NCBI GenBank assembly: GCA_964017125.1
Contig: OZ024914.1
Span: forward strand, 16,230,420 to 16,294,419
DNA: 64,000 bases
Reading direction: 5' to 3'
Source: Flabesymbios commensalis
Lineage: Eukaryota > Annelida > Polychaeta > Terebellida > Flabelligeridae
A program made the position numbers and the translations under genes. Positions 1 to 10,552 of the stretch are shown one piece after another. The notes beneath the pieces are model-generated. The model saw only the letters and a program-made list of their open reading frames with translations, had not been told where the DNA came from and ran no database searches. Within the stretch, counting starts at the first letter, position 1, and each line of letters begins with the position of its first letter.

Positions 1-590
1 TTAGAATTCTTTAGATCTTGCTTTTGGATGTATATGTAAACACCATTTTTAGTGAATACAACAATATTCAAGATGTGGACCATTTCCTCATGTTCCTAAT
101 TTGCTTCAAATCCTTCTAAATCTATGTTTTGTGGTCTTCTTATGTTTTCAAAGTGTGTCTGCAATACCTAGGTCAGCTCAAAATGAGGTCTGTATACTTC
201 TGTGGTCAGATTTTACACTTACAGAAAATAAAATTCCACTGACATATAAATCCAGCCAGTCAAAACACTACTCAGGCTTGCTTCAGGAATTATAAATACA
301 ATAGATGTTATGATAATGTATCCCTTATTATCTACATTTGGAAATTTTAATTATTTGGTTATCTATTCATTACATGTAAATTTCAAGTTTCACTTCTGTA
401 GACTTCCTAATTTCAATTTAAAAACTAAATTTCAGACTATATAGCACTTCACTATTTAGAATTAGTGTTGTTTCTGATGCCGCAAGTAATGGTGGATTAG
501 ACAGATGAGAGGTTGGAATTCATATGTGCTCTTACGATGCATTCGTAAGTTTGTGTTGTGGGGGTCAGACACTTTGTGTCTGTGTGCCGT
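1..590. other. Unassigned AT-rich sequence
   Basis: No coding exon, RNA gene or known repeat could be recognised here. The only open frame begins near 101 (64 codons, hydrophobic start) and has no supporting splice sites or homology I can see. The segment ends where the first copy of a direct repeat begins. Confidence 0.4.
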
Positions 591-1086
591 TTTCATACCC
601 TCCTCAACAACAATTAGTCGATTGTTATTGATAGGTTTGGTTTTGTGTGAACAATTACTAGATTGTTATTGATAGTTTGGTTGATATTATCTAATTTGTT
701 TGTAATGATACAAGAGTCAAAGTTCACATTTAAATAGTAGATTAGATCAATCAGAGACATGTATAAATATTCATAGTATATTAGATCAATCAGAGACATG
801 TATAAATAGTCCTAGTAGATTTGATCAATTTGAGACATGTATAAATATTCATAGTAGATTAGATCAATTAGAGACATGTATAAATATTCACTGGTTAATC
901 CTGTTAACTGACTGTCAAGTAAATTTATACCTATTTTGGTCTTAGGGCTTCACTCTGTTACAACCACGTTTACATTAACAACATTTGAAGTGAAGCCCTT
1001 TTTATTTGTAGTCGTTTAATTTGATGTTTATTTTTAATAAACAAATTTTCCCCATTTTATTTGTCTGTTTTTTGTACGATAAATAC
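591..1086. repeat. Direct repeat, copy 1, with 39-bp minisatellite
   Basis: This block is nearly identical to 1362-1962. It contains four tandem copies of a 39-bp unit (about 731-890) built around GATCAATCAGAGACATG and TATAAATATTCA. It also has a short inverted repeat in which AGGGCTTCACT pairs with AGTGAAGCCCT (about 945-1000). The right-hand identity stops abruptly after GTACGATAAAT. No coding function is visible. It could be a non-autonomous mobile element or a local segmental duplication. Confidence 0.8.
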
Positions 1087-1361
1087 AGATTTTTCGTAAA
1101 ATGAAAGCTCTTTTTATCGGACACAAAATAGATTATTAATCTTAGGCGAATCCCAAGCTATGTAATTCGTGGTTTGTTCGGATCTCGATTTGTTTGTAAC
1201 AGTCTCTTTTAGCAATGAAATTTTGAGGGTGGTCCAAACCAAAAAATTAATCCGAAAGAAATATAAATTTATATAGCAGATTCTATGTCTATCAAGAAAA
1301 TCCCACCTCCTCCCACTTCCATCCGCTGCAACTGCAAGTTTTTTGTTCATTTTTCTTCTGA

Positions 1362-1962
1362 CCGTTTTCATACCCTCCTCAACAACAGATAATCTTGTTT
1401 AATAATGTTATTGATAGATTTTGTCAATATTATGTAATTTGTATGTAATGATACAAGAGTCAATGTTCATCAATATATTAATGTGAACAATGAGTAGATT
1501 GTTATTGATAGGTTTGGTTTTGTGTGAACAATTACTAGATTGTTATTGATAGTTTGGTTGATATTATCTAATTTGTTTGTAATGATACAAGAGTCAAATT
1601 TCACATTTAAATAGTAGATTAGATCAATCAGAGACATGTATAAATATTCATAGTAGATTAGATCAATCAGAGACATGTATAAATAGTCCTAGTAGATTTG
1701 ATCAATTTGAGACATGTATAAATATTCATAGTAGATTAGATCAATTAGAGACATGTATAAATATTCACTGGTTAATCCTGTTAACTGACTGTCAAGTAAA
1801 TTTATACCTATTTTGGTCTTAGGGCTTCACTCTGTTACAACCACGTTTACATTAACAACATTTGAAGTGAAGCCCTTTTTATTTGTAGTCGTTTAATTTG
1901 ATGTTTATTTTTAATAAACAAATTTTCCCCATTTTATTTGTCTGTTTTTTGTACGATAAATG
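1362..1962. repeat. Direct repeat, copy 2, with 39-bp minisatellite
   Basis: Second copy of the 591-1086 block. It starts with the same ACCCTCCTCAACAACA and ends at the same GTACGATAAAT boundary. About 100 bp is extra near its left end. The four 39-bp units lie at about 1605-1765. The very low divergence points to a recent duplication. Confidence 0.8.
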
Positions 1963-2323
1963 GGGGTTCCACCTCACTAAACACAACATACTGTCTGGAT
2001 CGATGCAAGACCAGAGTCAGAGACGGTGGCCCAGCATCAAAACAGTGTCGAACAAATCGAATCGACCCGCACCCCAACAAGCACATCATGCCGACATATT
2101 CCGGCTCAATGCTGGGCCAGCGTCCGCAACTCCGGCCCAACACCGAACCACCAAAGACCCAACACTGGAACGCGGGTCATGCAGCCTCAACCTTGGGCCC
2201 CCGCTGCTACCATGGCCCAGCACCAAGGCAATACGGCTCAAGATTAACACTGGAAAATCATCAACTTTAACACCAGAAAAAAGCTCCCGAACTCCGAGGC
2301 CCGGCTTTAGGCTGTATGAGTGC
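1963..2323. repeat. GGCCCAAC/GGGCCAGC-rich spacer
   Basis: GC-richer than its surroundings and dense in short variants of GGCCCAAC, GGCCCAGC and GGGCCAGC. The same words mark several MITEs elsewhere in the window (14612, 27175, 40531, 48010). Open frames of up to 157 codons occur here, but their composition is that of the repeat and they show no domain. Confidence 0.5.
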
Positions 2324-3213
2324 TATAGGCAAAAATTCGGCTTAATATTTTGTAAACATAACTGTATATGAATCCTAAATATCCAGAATATAATTAAGGA
2401 AAGAACCAAGGAGACAAATTAAAAATATCAAAATATATCTTCAACGTGTATTCCTTTCACCACCATCGCCGGCCAACATCTATTCAATACTTGCCAGTGA
2501 ATCGTGCTGCCATGTGTCTCTATGAACAGGCCTGCCTCATAGCCTATTGCTGGGTAGGAAAGGGGACACCAGTCATGCATACGTCCCGGTTTTGAACCCC
2601 GCTGTTCCCGTATGGGGTTTTCAGAGAAACTGCATTATTTCTCCCTGCTCAATGTGTCTAGGCGATGACGTTGATGGCGGCCTTGTCGAGTTAAGGTTGA
2701 GACCAGTGTATCGACGTTAATTTCGCTCAGGGCCCCGCGGCCCTGTGCGCTCCTCACACCCATTGCTGGTTCCCGATGTAGGCCTACCTCGTAGCCCATT
2801 GCTGGTTCAATGCCGACAAATCGTCTATGACGCTGGCCCAACACTACTCCAACACTGGGTCTGCTGTATACTTAGCGGCAACACTGCCGGATTGACACAT
2901 TACTTCCCCGTCGCCAGAAAAGACACTATCCAGATAACACGAAACATTGGCCTAATGCTGATGTAATGCTAGGTCATCGTCTGTGACGCTGGGCCAACAT
3001 TATTCCAACCTTATCCCTTTAAGCTCTAATCACGAATATAATTGTGAATGGATTTTTTCTTCACACTTTTTAAATACGCAACTATTTGACCTAGCGACAT
3101 CGAACGTTATATTTGACTTGTCCATAAGGACTGCTTCTCAGAAATGTCAACTGTTTCGCACACACAATACCACTCTTTCCGCAAATTAGGACACAAACAT
3201 TATTGCAATAAAC
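2324..3213. repeat. Diverged direct repeat, copy A
   Basis: Pairs with 3362-4149 over its whole length. Shared landmarks in the same order are CTATAGGCAAAAATTCGGC, the CACCACCATCGCCGG stretch, CGCTGGGCCAACATT and AATTAGGACACAAA. The copies differ by substitutions and indels, so the duplication is older than the 591/1362 pair. Its nature is unknown; a non-autonomous transposon is possible. Confidence 0.7.
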
Positions 3214-3361
3214 TTAATAGGCTCCTTACCTATGGCCAGGCCTAAATATCACCTGAATATGTAGGTTTAAGACTAGTGATTACTTAACTTATAGTTTATA
3301 TGATAATTCATAATTAATCAAGCCATGTTGAATGATCACGCAGAATCTGCAACATTAATTG

Positions 3362-4149
3362 CTATAGACAAAAAATCGGCTTAATAATCTCTTGTAAAGA
3401 TAGCTGTATTGGTCTTCCTCATGTGCCAGAATCCTAATTGTCCAGGATATAAATTGAGGAAAGGACCAACAAGAGAAGTTAAAATATATATCTTCAACGT
3501 TTATTCATTCCACCACCATCGCCGGTGAATCGTGCTGCGCGTGTCTCTTCGATACACACGATGTAGGCCTACCCACCCAATTTCTGTTCAATGTTGGGCC
3601 AGAGTCGCAGCCCATTGCTGGTTCTGCTCAATGGCGGTCAATCGTGTACGACACTGGCTCAACACCACTCCAGCACTGACCGAACGCATGATTCTTCTAC
3701 ACCAGCGTCTACAGCAATCACTGGACGGCTAATTAATGTTGCTTCAATGCTGATACAACGTGTCTGATGATGTCCCAACAACAACCCAGCATTCTGTATA
3801 CATAGGTTACTTTGCGGCAATTGCTATGGGGGTGACAATTTCGTCCCCAATGGCCAGAAAGGCCACTCCCCAGATACATTGGCCCAATTGTGAATTAATG
3901 TTGGGCCACCATCTGAGACGCTGGGCCAACATTTTTCCAACCGAAACCCTTTAAGCTCTTATTATAGACTTAACCATAAATATATCCGTGAATATCATTA
4001 TTTCTGAACACTTGTTAAAGACAAAAGTACTTAACCTAAGGACCCGAAACGTTATGTTCATAAGGACTGGTGTACAGAAATGTCAAACGTTTCCCACACA
4101 CAGCACCCCTCTTTCCCCTAAATAGGACACAAATTCAGGCAAAATACAC
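3362..4149. repeat. Diverged direct repeat, copy B
   Basis: Second copy of the 2324-3213 sequence, with the landmarks in the same order. It ends directly against the TTAA-bounded element at 4150. Confidence 0.7.
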
Positions 4150-4683
4150 TTAAAGCTGCCCCTTGGGATGACATCAATTTTCGTTTTTAACTCCGCACTG
4201 AAGTCGTGTATCCCACGGATCATGTTTTTATTTTTTTTAGAATTTTCATATTTTTACAAATATTTTTCATTAACATTTCTATGAAACCAGAAGTAACCCA
4301 AACAAACTATTTGTATACCTGAAGAACGATTGAATGTTTTCACAGCATTGGGCATCGGCCCAGCGTTGGGTAGACAATCAGTGCTGCAGGTGTGTCCTCC
4401 TGTGTCCTGACTATGAGACACCAATTAGCGGCTACTGCTCTGATCTTACCGTCTGATGCGTGGGAATATGTGATGTAAAGTGCTTAATATTGCTGACTTG
4501 CTTTGTTTACATGGCAATATACGACTTGGAAATACAACTATTTCGCTCTTTTTCGGTGCTTTAAAATTGTTTTTTGACTTTTTCGTATTTATAGTTGAGA
4601 TCAGTAGGCTATATAGCTTCATATAAATTAAATTGTCAAAATTGACAACATTAAAAATGTATCATCCCAAGGGCTCCCTTTAA
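4150..4683. mobile_element. MITE-like element bounded by TTAA
   Basis: The left end TTAAAGCTGCCCCTTGGGAT matches the reverse complement of the right end, read as TTAAAGGGAGCCCTTGGGAT, with a few mismatches. The boundaries therefore form a ~25-bp terminal inverted repeat between two TTAA tetramers. TTAA duplication is typical of piggyBac-type elements; that assignment is inference. No transposase frame is present. A GGCCCAGC-type repeat is nested near 4350-4400. Confidence 0.65.
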
Positions 4684-4778
4684 TGTGAAACGAGTACAAA
4701 TTTGCACCTACATTATACGGCAGTTATGGCGCTATAACTTGGTGCATCTGAAAAGAGACCGTTTATGACATCAACAGG

Positions 4779-5057
4779 ATGTGGTGCGTGAACAATGGTG
4801 ACGGCAATGATTCCTACGATAACAGCATTTTATCTGGTGACGTCATCATACGTGAACATGACGTCATGACGCCACAGGATGTGACGTCATCTGCCGTTAG
4901 ATCTCTTGACCTTGATCATCAGACGTTCTCCAGCCTAGCCGTGTCATCCTCTCCGAGGCCGTGGATTGATGTATTTGCTTTACCCGAAAAATTCAACATG
5001 GCGGTGACTGAGAGCGATCTCGACCCCAAGGTCAGAAAAATTTCCATAACTTTTTAA
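4779..5057 (+). CDS. Weak candidate exon (hypothetical)
   Basis: A 92-codon open frame contains an internal ATG at 4998 in an AACATGG context, giving MAVTESDLDPK and then AAG|GTCAGA, which could be a splice donor at 5031. A first exon of an otherwise unseen gene is possible, with the TGACGTCA cluster at 4838-4889 as its promoter. No downstream exon, domain or homology is recognised. The frame also reads through the CRE sites, which argues that its 5' half is not coding. Confidence 0.2.
   Translation: MWCVNNGDGNDSYDNSILSGDVIIREHDVMTPQDVTSSAVRSLDLDHQTFSSLAVSSSPRPWIDVFALPEKFNMAVTESDLDPKVRKISITF
4838..4889. promoter_or_regulatory. Cluster of three TGACGTCA (CRE/ATF) sites
   Basis: Perfect palindromes TGACGTCA start at 4838, 4859 and 4882. 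The 21- and 23-bp spacing is about two helical turns each. This is the consensus for CREB/ATF bZIP dimers. The same octamer occurs singly or in pairs in the promoters of the homeobox genes further along. Confidence 0.5.
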
Positions 5058-5304
5058 TGACTTTGCGAGTTGTGAGCTGAGCAGGCGGGCATGTAACTGA
5101 AATGTTACTGATTTAAAAAAAACTATTTTTGACCTGATTATTTGAGGGGAAGTCTTAGAAATGACTGTACAACGAAATGTCCCACGATCTTGTACGGGGT
5201 CAATCTGTGACTGAAACCTGTTTCAGCCACTGCGGCTACTCTCTTGCCCAGGTATTTCCTCCGTGTCTGTATACCTGCTTTTTAACCCTAAGCTGAACAT
5301 GAGT

Positions 5305-5441
5305 ATGGTCGGCGAATTGAAGAATCGCAATTATGATAGCGCTACTAACAAAAAAGAAAATTCGCGAACTCTAAACTTCGTGAAAAGTCAAAAAAAAATT
5401 TGCGAAAATTTAAACACGCGATAATACCAGATGTACAGTAT
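5305..5441 (-). mobile_element. Truncated MITE, same family as 24914-25121
   Basis: Read on the minus strand it starts TACTGTACATCTGGTATTAT and continues with GCGTGTTTAAATTTTCGC and TAGTAGCGCT, matching the element at 24914-25121. The far terminus is missing or too diverged to place. Confidence 0.6.
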
Positions 5442-5929
5442 GTATTAAACATGATTTGCAAATGTTTAGTGTCAATGTTTAGTGTCAAACTAAACAAATA
5501 TGAGTAATTTTCACCACTTGAAGTTCACAACTTCAGGTGGCTGAGAAACTTAATATAAAAGTTTAATTCTTCAATTTAGTTATATTATTTAAGGACTAAT
5601 CTTTTGAACCCTTTGCCTGCTAATCACGACTATAGTGTTTTTAATTTGTTTTATTAGCAGAATAAATCACTTTTAGTGGAAATCAAATTGCTTTTTAAAC
5701 ATCAAGATCTGTTAATGTCTGGTCTCAAAGAAAATAAAAAAATAGGAGTAATGTTCAACCACATGAGCGGTTGAAAATGTAAGTAAATTACCTTAGCAGG
5801 ATAAGGGTTAATGTAAATTCATTCAGGTACAAACATGTTTTGGAGTTTATTGAACTTGCCTGTTTGTATTTTTTCAGGTACGCTGCCCTATTTTTGAATG
5901 CTTCTACTTTTTTTTATTTGACTTAACCT
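5442..5929. repeat. AT-rich spacer with an AACTTCAAGTG-type hairpin repeat
   Basis: Around 5515-5545 the sequence CACTTGAAGTT...AACTTCAGGTG forms a short inverted repeat next to ATATGAGTAATTTTCACC. Related pieces occur at 37030, 38597-38635 and 58622-58662, which defines a small repeat family. Nothing else is recognised in the interval. Confidence 0.4.
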
Positions 5930-6330
5930 TCATATTTTTTTTGTTTTAAAGATCAGTTTTGATTAGGCTTTATATTCACAAATATATACAACAATTGTAC
6001 AAATATGCAATTTTTTAATAAATTTGAGTACATTGTGTCAAATACAGGTGACCAGCACACTAACTAAGTTTGACATCCAGGATAAAATGTATATACATGT
6101 ACATGGTAGTTAATTTTAAAAGTAAAATAAGTGTAAAAGATAATAAACATAATACTAGTATATGTTTTTCTCGGCAAAACCAGGGATAAAAAAATTAAGT
6201 TTTATTATAAATTGTAGCAAAAAGCACTCTGAAAAGCGTCAAAACTTATAAAATTATCACACGTGAACATTAAAAATATTTGAATTGATAATAAAACATA
6301 AAAATATACAAAAACATATTTTTAGTGCGC
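5930..6330 (-). mobile_element. LINE 3'-end remnant
   Basis: Words such as CCAGGGATAAAA, TAGCAAAAA-CACTCTG and AAAGCGT-AAA appear in the same order and orientation as in the 3' untranslated part of the LINE at 54144-57860 (around 54410-54510). This is a heavily diverged, 5'-truncated copy with no coding sequence left. Confidence 0.5.
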
Positions 6331-6439
6331 ACAAAAGTCAAAGCGTTGTGGAATCAGAATAATTTTTTCTGAAATATTGACTTCTTATCGACGTGATCAT
6401 TTCGGTTCAAATGCGCTGAAAATGTTTAAATCTCGATAA

Positions 6440-7030
6440 TAATAAATGTGAAAATACACTGGAGCTGCTCTAGCTGTTGATGAATTTAAACGTTATACAA
6501 TTATTATGACATGTCTTAGGTCCTACACAGGAAATAGGAGGTGGACATCACAGGTCAGAAGGTGTATCTGTTAAGAATAATAATGACTTGAAGTGTGACA
6601 TCGTCCATTTGTTGATCTGCTTTATCTTCTTAGGGGTGAACACAGAATTACGTCATCAACTTCCACAGCTCGGTGTAACAGAGTGTTTAGTCACCTGACA
6701 TAATCTGCTTTTGTTACGGATCCTGGTAATTACAAGATGAACCCAGCACTTCACACCTATTATTTACAGGTCATTGACAACCTGCTTGAAGTGTGACGGC
6801 GTCCTGCATGATCTGCTCACCTTTTTAGGAATGAGCACAGAATTATATCAGCACCTTTTAAATTCTAGAGGTTAACATTCTGGAGAACACCATCTATCCA
6901 TTCAGTTTATTTTAATTAATCTTCCAAATAATCTAATTTTTATTGAAAACAGTATTTATTTAAGCATCTTCAATCAACATCATATACTGCACATTTACAC
7001 CTGCATCCAATTATATAGGACTATGACTTA
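6440..7030. repeat. Array unit block P, unit 1
   Basis: Non-coding block repeated at 14703-15359 (unit 2) and 27263-27809 (unit 3). Shared landmarks are CAATTATTATGACATGTC, GGAAATAGGAGGTGGACATC, ACTTGAAGTGTGAC (twice), GAACCCAGCACTTCA and CACATTTACACCTGC. It marks the left edge of recognisable array sequence in this window. Confidence 0.75.
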
Positions 7031-7600
7031 CATGTAACACTATGAAAATGGCAATTAATCAAGTCCCGCTAACATCTCTGAACCCTCAATATTGTAGCTG
7101 ATAAAATTTTACGGCGATAATTTGATTAGAGTTAAACAGGAATCACAAATGACAAGCATAAATTTAAAACTTTAGGTGACACGAATGCTACAATAATTTT
7201 GTTTTCAAATTTGGTAAATGGGTAGGCGATTTTGCAATTCCAGCTAAATAAAAAAAAACTCGCTCTACACATATCAGTCTTTATCTGTTTATAATTGTAT
7301 AATTTTTGTATAATTATTTTACCGGAATAACATTTTAATATTTCTAATATATCCGGGAAAATATATATACATCTTGAGTTAAAGTATCTATGTAACTTTC
7401 ATCTTTCTTCCCATGAATATATTGACATTTTAAGGAGTAAATCTCGCAAATGTATGAATATACTGTGATGCAAGTTACCACAGAAAAGGCTCAACGGGAT
7501 TACTCTCTATACATAAAATAATTAATTCTATTGTTATTAAATTAATGGTTGCTAGGAGCGCGCACAACGAGGGCTAACGCGAGATTATGCACTAGTTCTG
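7031..7600. repeat. Array unit block Q, unit 1
   Basis: AT-rich block homologous to 28795-29045 of unit 3. Landmarks are GGCAATTAATCAAGTC, TTACGGCGATA and GTTAAACAGGAATCACAAAT. Diverged forms occur before units 4 and 5 (about 39640 and 48665). No genes are visible. Confidence 0.6.
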
Positions 7601-8045
7601 GTATAAACCATTATAGTGCCTCTCTCTTTTCACCTGGTGACGTAGGTGATTGTACAAGCATTGGCAAGAAGTCCAGGAGACAAGGAACCAGGGCAGGGCT
7701 GCTGAACCATAAAGAAACAGCCGTTTGAGCGACCAGCCACCAGAGTAAGGGCAAGGACTGACCCTTTTGAGATGTGCTCTGCTTTCTGAGCAGTGTGTTT
7801 GAAGCCACCATCATTGAACCGTCATCGTTAGCCAGCCATCCGCGTCCGCCATGCCATCACCCAAGCTAGCAATGTAATGATAAAGAGCTCATTGCATAAG
7901 ACCAGTCTCCACCTCCTGCAGTGCTATGATAGAGAGCCCACTGCCTCGAGTGTCTCACAAAACGGACCCTTTCAGAGCCCCCCAATTTTTTTTTTAATTA
8001 ATGGTCATTAAACATCAGCGTTATATAATAGCCAGTGATCAAAGT
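7601..8045. other. Unit 1-specific GC-richer spacer
   Basis: GC content rises and the sequence has no counterpart in the other units, so it is probably an insertion. Short open frames exist on the minus strand (67 codons), but no domain is recognisable. No terminal repeats were found. Confidence 0.35.
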
Positions 8046-8510
8046 GACACGCGAGATCGGAAACAGTTGAATGATATTAATCCAATCCTATAATTACGCG
8101 TAATTGAAACGTCTTACATATGATACAATTAGACCTACTTGATTATTCGTGTGTTCATTTTGCATTTTTATCACAGGAGAATTGATGGCTAAATGAACAA
8201 TAGATTCGATCATAAGTGCAATCTATGTAATTGGTACCACCCCACCCCCTCCCCCTTCACACACACACACACACACACACACATGTCATCATCAATGCTG
8301 TTGTTTAGACGTCGGCCCCAAGATTGAAACAATCCAGGTCAAATTTATTGTGCAACCAGCTCTCAGAGCATGTCATTACAAACATAAAACGGGGACAAAG
8401 TGGTACATAACAAGTTAACCTTCTCCTATCTATAGATACCCACAATCACGTGTGAAATTCAAACGTTTACTCCAAAGTTAACTTGATATCACAACGACTT
8501 TTAACTTCCG
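8046..8510. promoter_or_regulatory. Conserved distal element R, unit 1
   Basis: The block begins near CGCGAGATCGGAAACAGTTG and includes CAAACATAAAACGGGGACAA, then AGTGGTACATAA and CTCTATAGATACCCACAATC (about 8378-8455). The same order is found at 29066-29560, 40050-40415, 48890-49320 and 59985-60330, always ~1.1-2.5 kb before a homeobox gene. Repetition in five of six units fits a regulatory element, but residual duplication would look similar. A (CA)n tract lies at 8258-8282. Confidence 0.5.
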
Positions 8511-8517
8511 CTTTTAT

Positions 8518-8770
8518 TTGATATGGCGCCAGGAAGAATTGTGATTTCAGGAATCAATGGATTAAAAATCTCCCTCCAGGAATGTTGACACACGTGAAAA
8601 TAGCCCGCCGTGGACGCAGGCGTCGATTACCTTATTTGACGCCTGTGTTGTTCACAGTCTTGATCTCCCGCAAGCCTCCATTCAATCTAGTGAACGCTGT
8701 TCAATTAACCCATTGAACGCCAGAACAGCCTATCAACTTAACCCTTTGGCTTGCAATTGAACAAAGTAGC
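8518..8770 (+). promoter_or_regulatory. Upstream module U, gene 1
   Basis: Conserved module ~0.85-1.1 kb upstream of the ATG. Landmarks in order are ATGGCGCC, GATTTCAGG, GGAATGTTGACAC, CGCCGTGGACGCAGGCGTCG, GTGTTGTTCACAG, CTCAAGCCTCC-like and GCTGTTCAATTAACCCATTG. It contains GGCGCC and GGCGTC, the GC-rich word preferred by BMP-activated SMAD1/5, and AATTAA homeodomain-type cores. Vertebrate Vent genes are BMP targets, so a SMAD role is a reasonable but untested inference. Confidence 0.5.
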
Positions 8771-9276
8771 AAATCAGCAAATATTAATTTTAACCAATAA
8801 GACCATTATTAGCTTAATAAGCACATAATACGAGTTACAAAATAAATAGTAGTTGGGCCACTTAATTACAAACGTAGTTATTGGGTGAAATAAATAAATT
8901 TGTATGTATCGAGAAATATAATTATAGAAACATCTCAGCTAGTAGCATTTATGTCAATACTGCAATACAGCAAATTAAAAGGAGTGACTTAAAGTAGTTA
9001 TAGCAAGGAGGTTAACAATATAACCTCTTTGGTCATAGCGAATAATCTGGTCCCGGAAGGTTATGGTAAACTGAGAAGGTGCTACCACAGTTAATGAGCA
9101 AAGCGCTGATTTGACCTCCAATGATGACCCTCTCGGTCCCGGCGCCATGGTCTGCGTTAACATCAAAAAACTAAATGCAAATATCTTAAATTAAATAAAT
9201 TTGAGGAAATAATATAATCTACTTAGACGACAGATGTGAAAGGGTCTAATTTTTAAGCTTGTAATTGCATACCAGC
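8771..9276. other. Conserved AT-rich spacer between U and promoter, unit 1
   Basis: Alignable with 20740-21577 and 30831-31644 through AATATTAATTTTAACCAAT, ACATCTCAGCTAGTAGCATT and GATGACCCTCTCGGTCCCGG followed by CGCCATGG. The last contains another GGCGCC. No coding exon is seen. Confidence 0.5.
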
Positions 9277-9510
9277 AGATGACCACTGTGAAAGCACCCG
9301 CTGGCAGGTGGCGACACCTTCACATTAAGTCATGACGTCATCGTCACCGCCGCTTATATTATTATGATGTCATATACTGTAGTCCCCACACACCAGCAGC
9401 TAATCAGAGAGGGGCTTTAATTGGTCTCAAAGCGGGGTGGGGGTTATCACCCCCACTTATTATTTTGTATATAGCTGCTTGACCCCTGTCGACAAATCAT
9501 TTCACCTTGA
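9277..9510 (+). promoter_or_regulatory. Core promoter of homeobox gene 1
   Basis: In order: CAGATGACCACTGTGAAAGC, GCTGGCAGGTGG (E-box CAGGTG), TGACGTCA at 9333, TGATGTCA at 9365, TAATTGG, GGGGTGGGGGTTATCACC, TATATA at 9468-9473 and an initiator-like TCATTTC at 9497. The TATA-to-initiator spacing of ~30 bp is standard for RNA polymerase II. The predicted leader (~96 nt) contains no upstream ATG. The same arrangement is repeated before all six genes. Confidence 0.75.
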
Positions 9511-9594
9511 TTTCTCAAGCAATCAGCTCATCTTTGGATACATTACTATTTTGGATACTTTACTATTTTGGATTATACACATCTTCATAATAAA

Positions 9595-10552
9595 ATGGCT
9601 GATTTTCCAGCTATGTCTAAGAACTCCTACATGTTCTTGATTGACAACTTGCTCAAAGCTGCACCAGTGGATATCAGAGCTGGGTCAGGACTTGAGACCC
9701 CGTTTCACCCAGCTTTTCGTTCTGATCAGAAGACCATAGTGTCTTGTGTCAGACATCAGAACCCAGTTCACCAGATTGTCCAAGCTAATCACTCACAGAA
9801 CCGGACAAGGACCTCACCTGTCAATCTAACCAGGTTACCACCCCATTCAACTTCACCAGGATTCAGACCAACTTCTGTCTCACCTTCTCCTTCAGAAACA
9901 TCAAGTATTTCAGGTGAGCACAGTTACTATTCCTCTTGATTTTTTTTTATTTGATTATAATATAGACTTGGTTATTACTCCCAAATCCATTGTATACGAT
10001 AGAAGACAATGCATAAAACGTCGCTTGGTTTACCCCTAAAAGTAATAAAAATTGAATATATATCAACAATTCTTTATTTTCATTATGTTATGTTATGTTA
10101 TGTTATAACTGCCATTTGTTGTTTTCTATAATGTTTTTCTTTTATTTTTTACAGATACAGAAAGTATGTCATCTGCATGTGGAAAATCCAGAAAGGGAAG
10201 AAACAACTTTGGTCCCAAACAGATTGAGCAACTTGAAGTCCGCTACCAGCAGCAGCGCTACCTGTCACCAGAAGAGAGAACTCAGCTCGCCAGAAAGCTG
10301 AGGCTTTCAGACAGACAAGTGAAGACATGGTTCCAGAACAGGCGTATGAAGGAAAAGAGGAGTGTCCAAGACAACGACCTGCGCCAGATGATGACGTCAC
10401 CACAGGCTGCCATGCACCAGATCGCCATGGCCGCTTCTGTTAGAACCAGCCCACCTGCTGCCATGCCAAACATGCCATCACAGTTTGTACCTCATTACGG
10501 CATGCCTTCAGTGATCAACAGCACAATGATGGCTCAACAGATGCAGTACTAA
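9595..10552 (+). CDS. Vent-like NKL homeobox gene 1 (two exons)
   Basis: Exon 1 is 9595-9913 and exon 2 is 10155-10552, with a 241-nt GT-AG phase-1 intron, giving about 238 residues. The start is the first ATG after the TATA box, in an AAAATGG context. Residues 12-18 (MFLIDNLL) resemble the eh1 Groucho-binding motif F-x-I-x-x-L-L. Residues ~70-106 are Ser/Pro/Thr-rich. The homeodomain spans ~118-177 with Arg5, Phe8, Leu16, Thr47, Trp48, Phe49, Gln50, Asn51 and Arg53; YLSPEER and KTWFQNRRMK resemble VENTX. It is probably a nuclear DNA-binding repressor. The C-terminus stops at MAQQMQY because a 5-nt difference from its paralogues shifts the frame, so the shared SNFSSPSMTML tail is lost. Vent assignment is by family resemblance only. 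Confidence 0.85.

Noticed and set aside
1898-2371. A 157-codon open frame and two overlapping frames in the GGCCCAAC-rich spacer.
   Set aside because: Composition follows the GC-rich repeat words and no domain is recognisable.
9568-9594. An upstream extension of exon 1 (DYTHLHNK) in frame with gene 1, and similar ones in genes 4 and 6.
   Set aside because: There is no ATG; the frame opens with TTG. MADF is the first ATG after the TATA box in all copies.
10149-10473. Antisense open frames of 60-92 codons opposite every homeobox exon (also at 22511-22766, 32638-32820, 43406-43597, 51154-51493 and 62348-62672).
   Set aside because: They mirror the highly conserved sense exon; no promoter, splice site or domain supports them.
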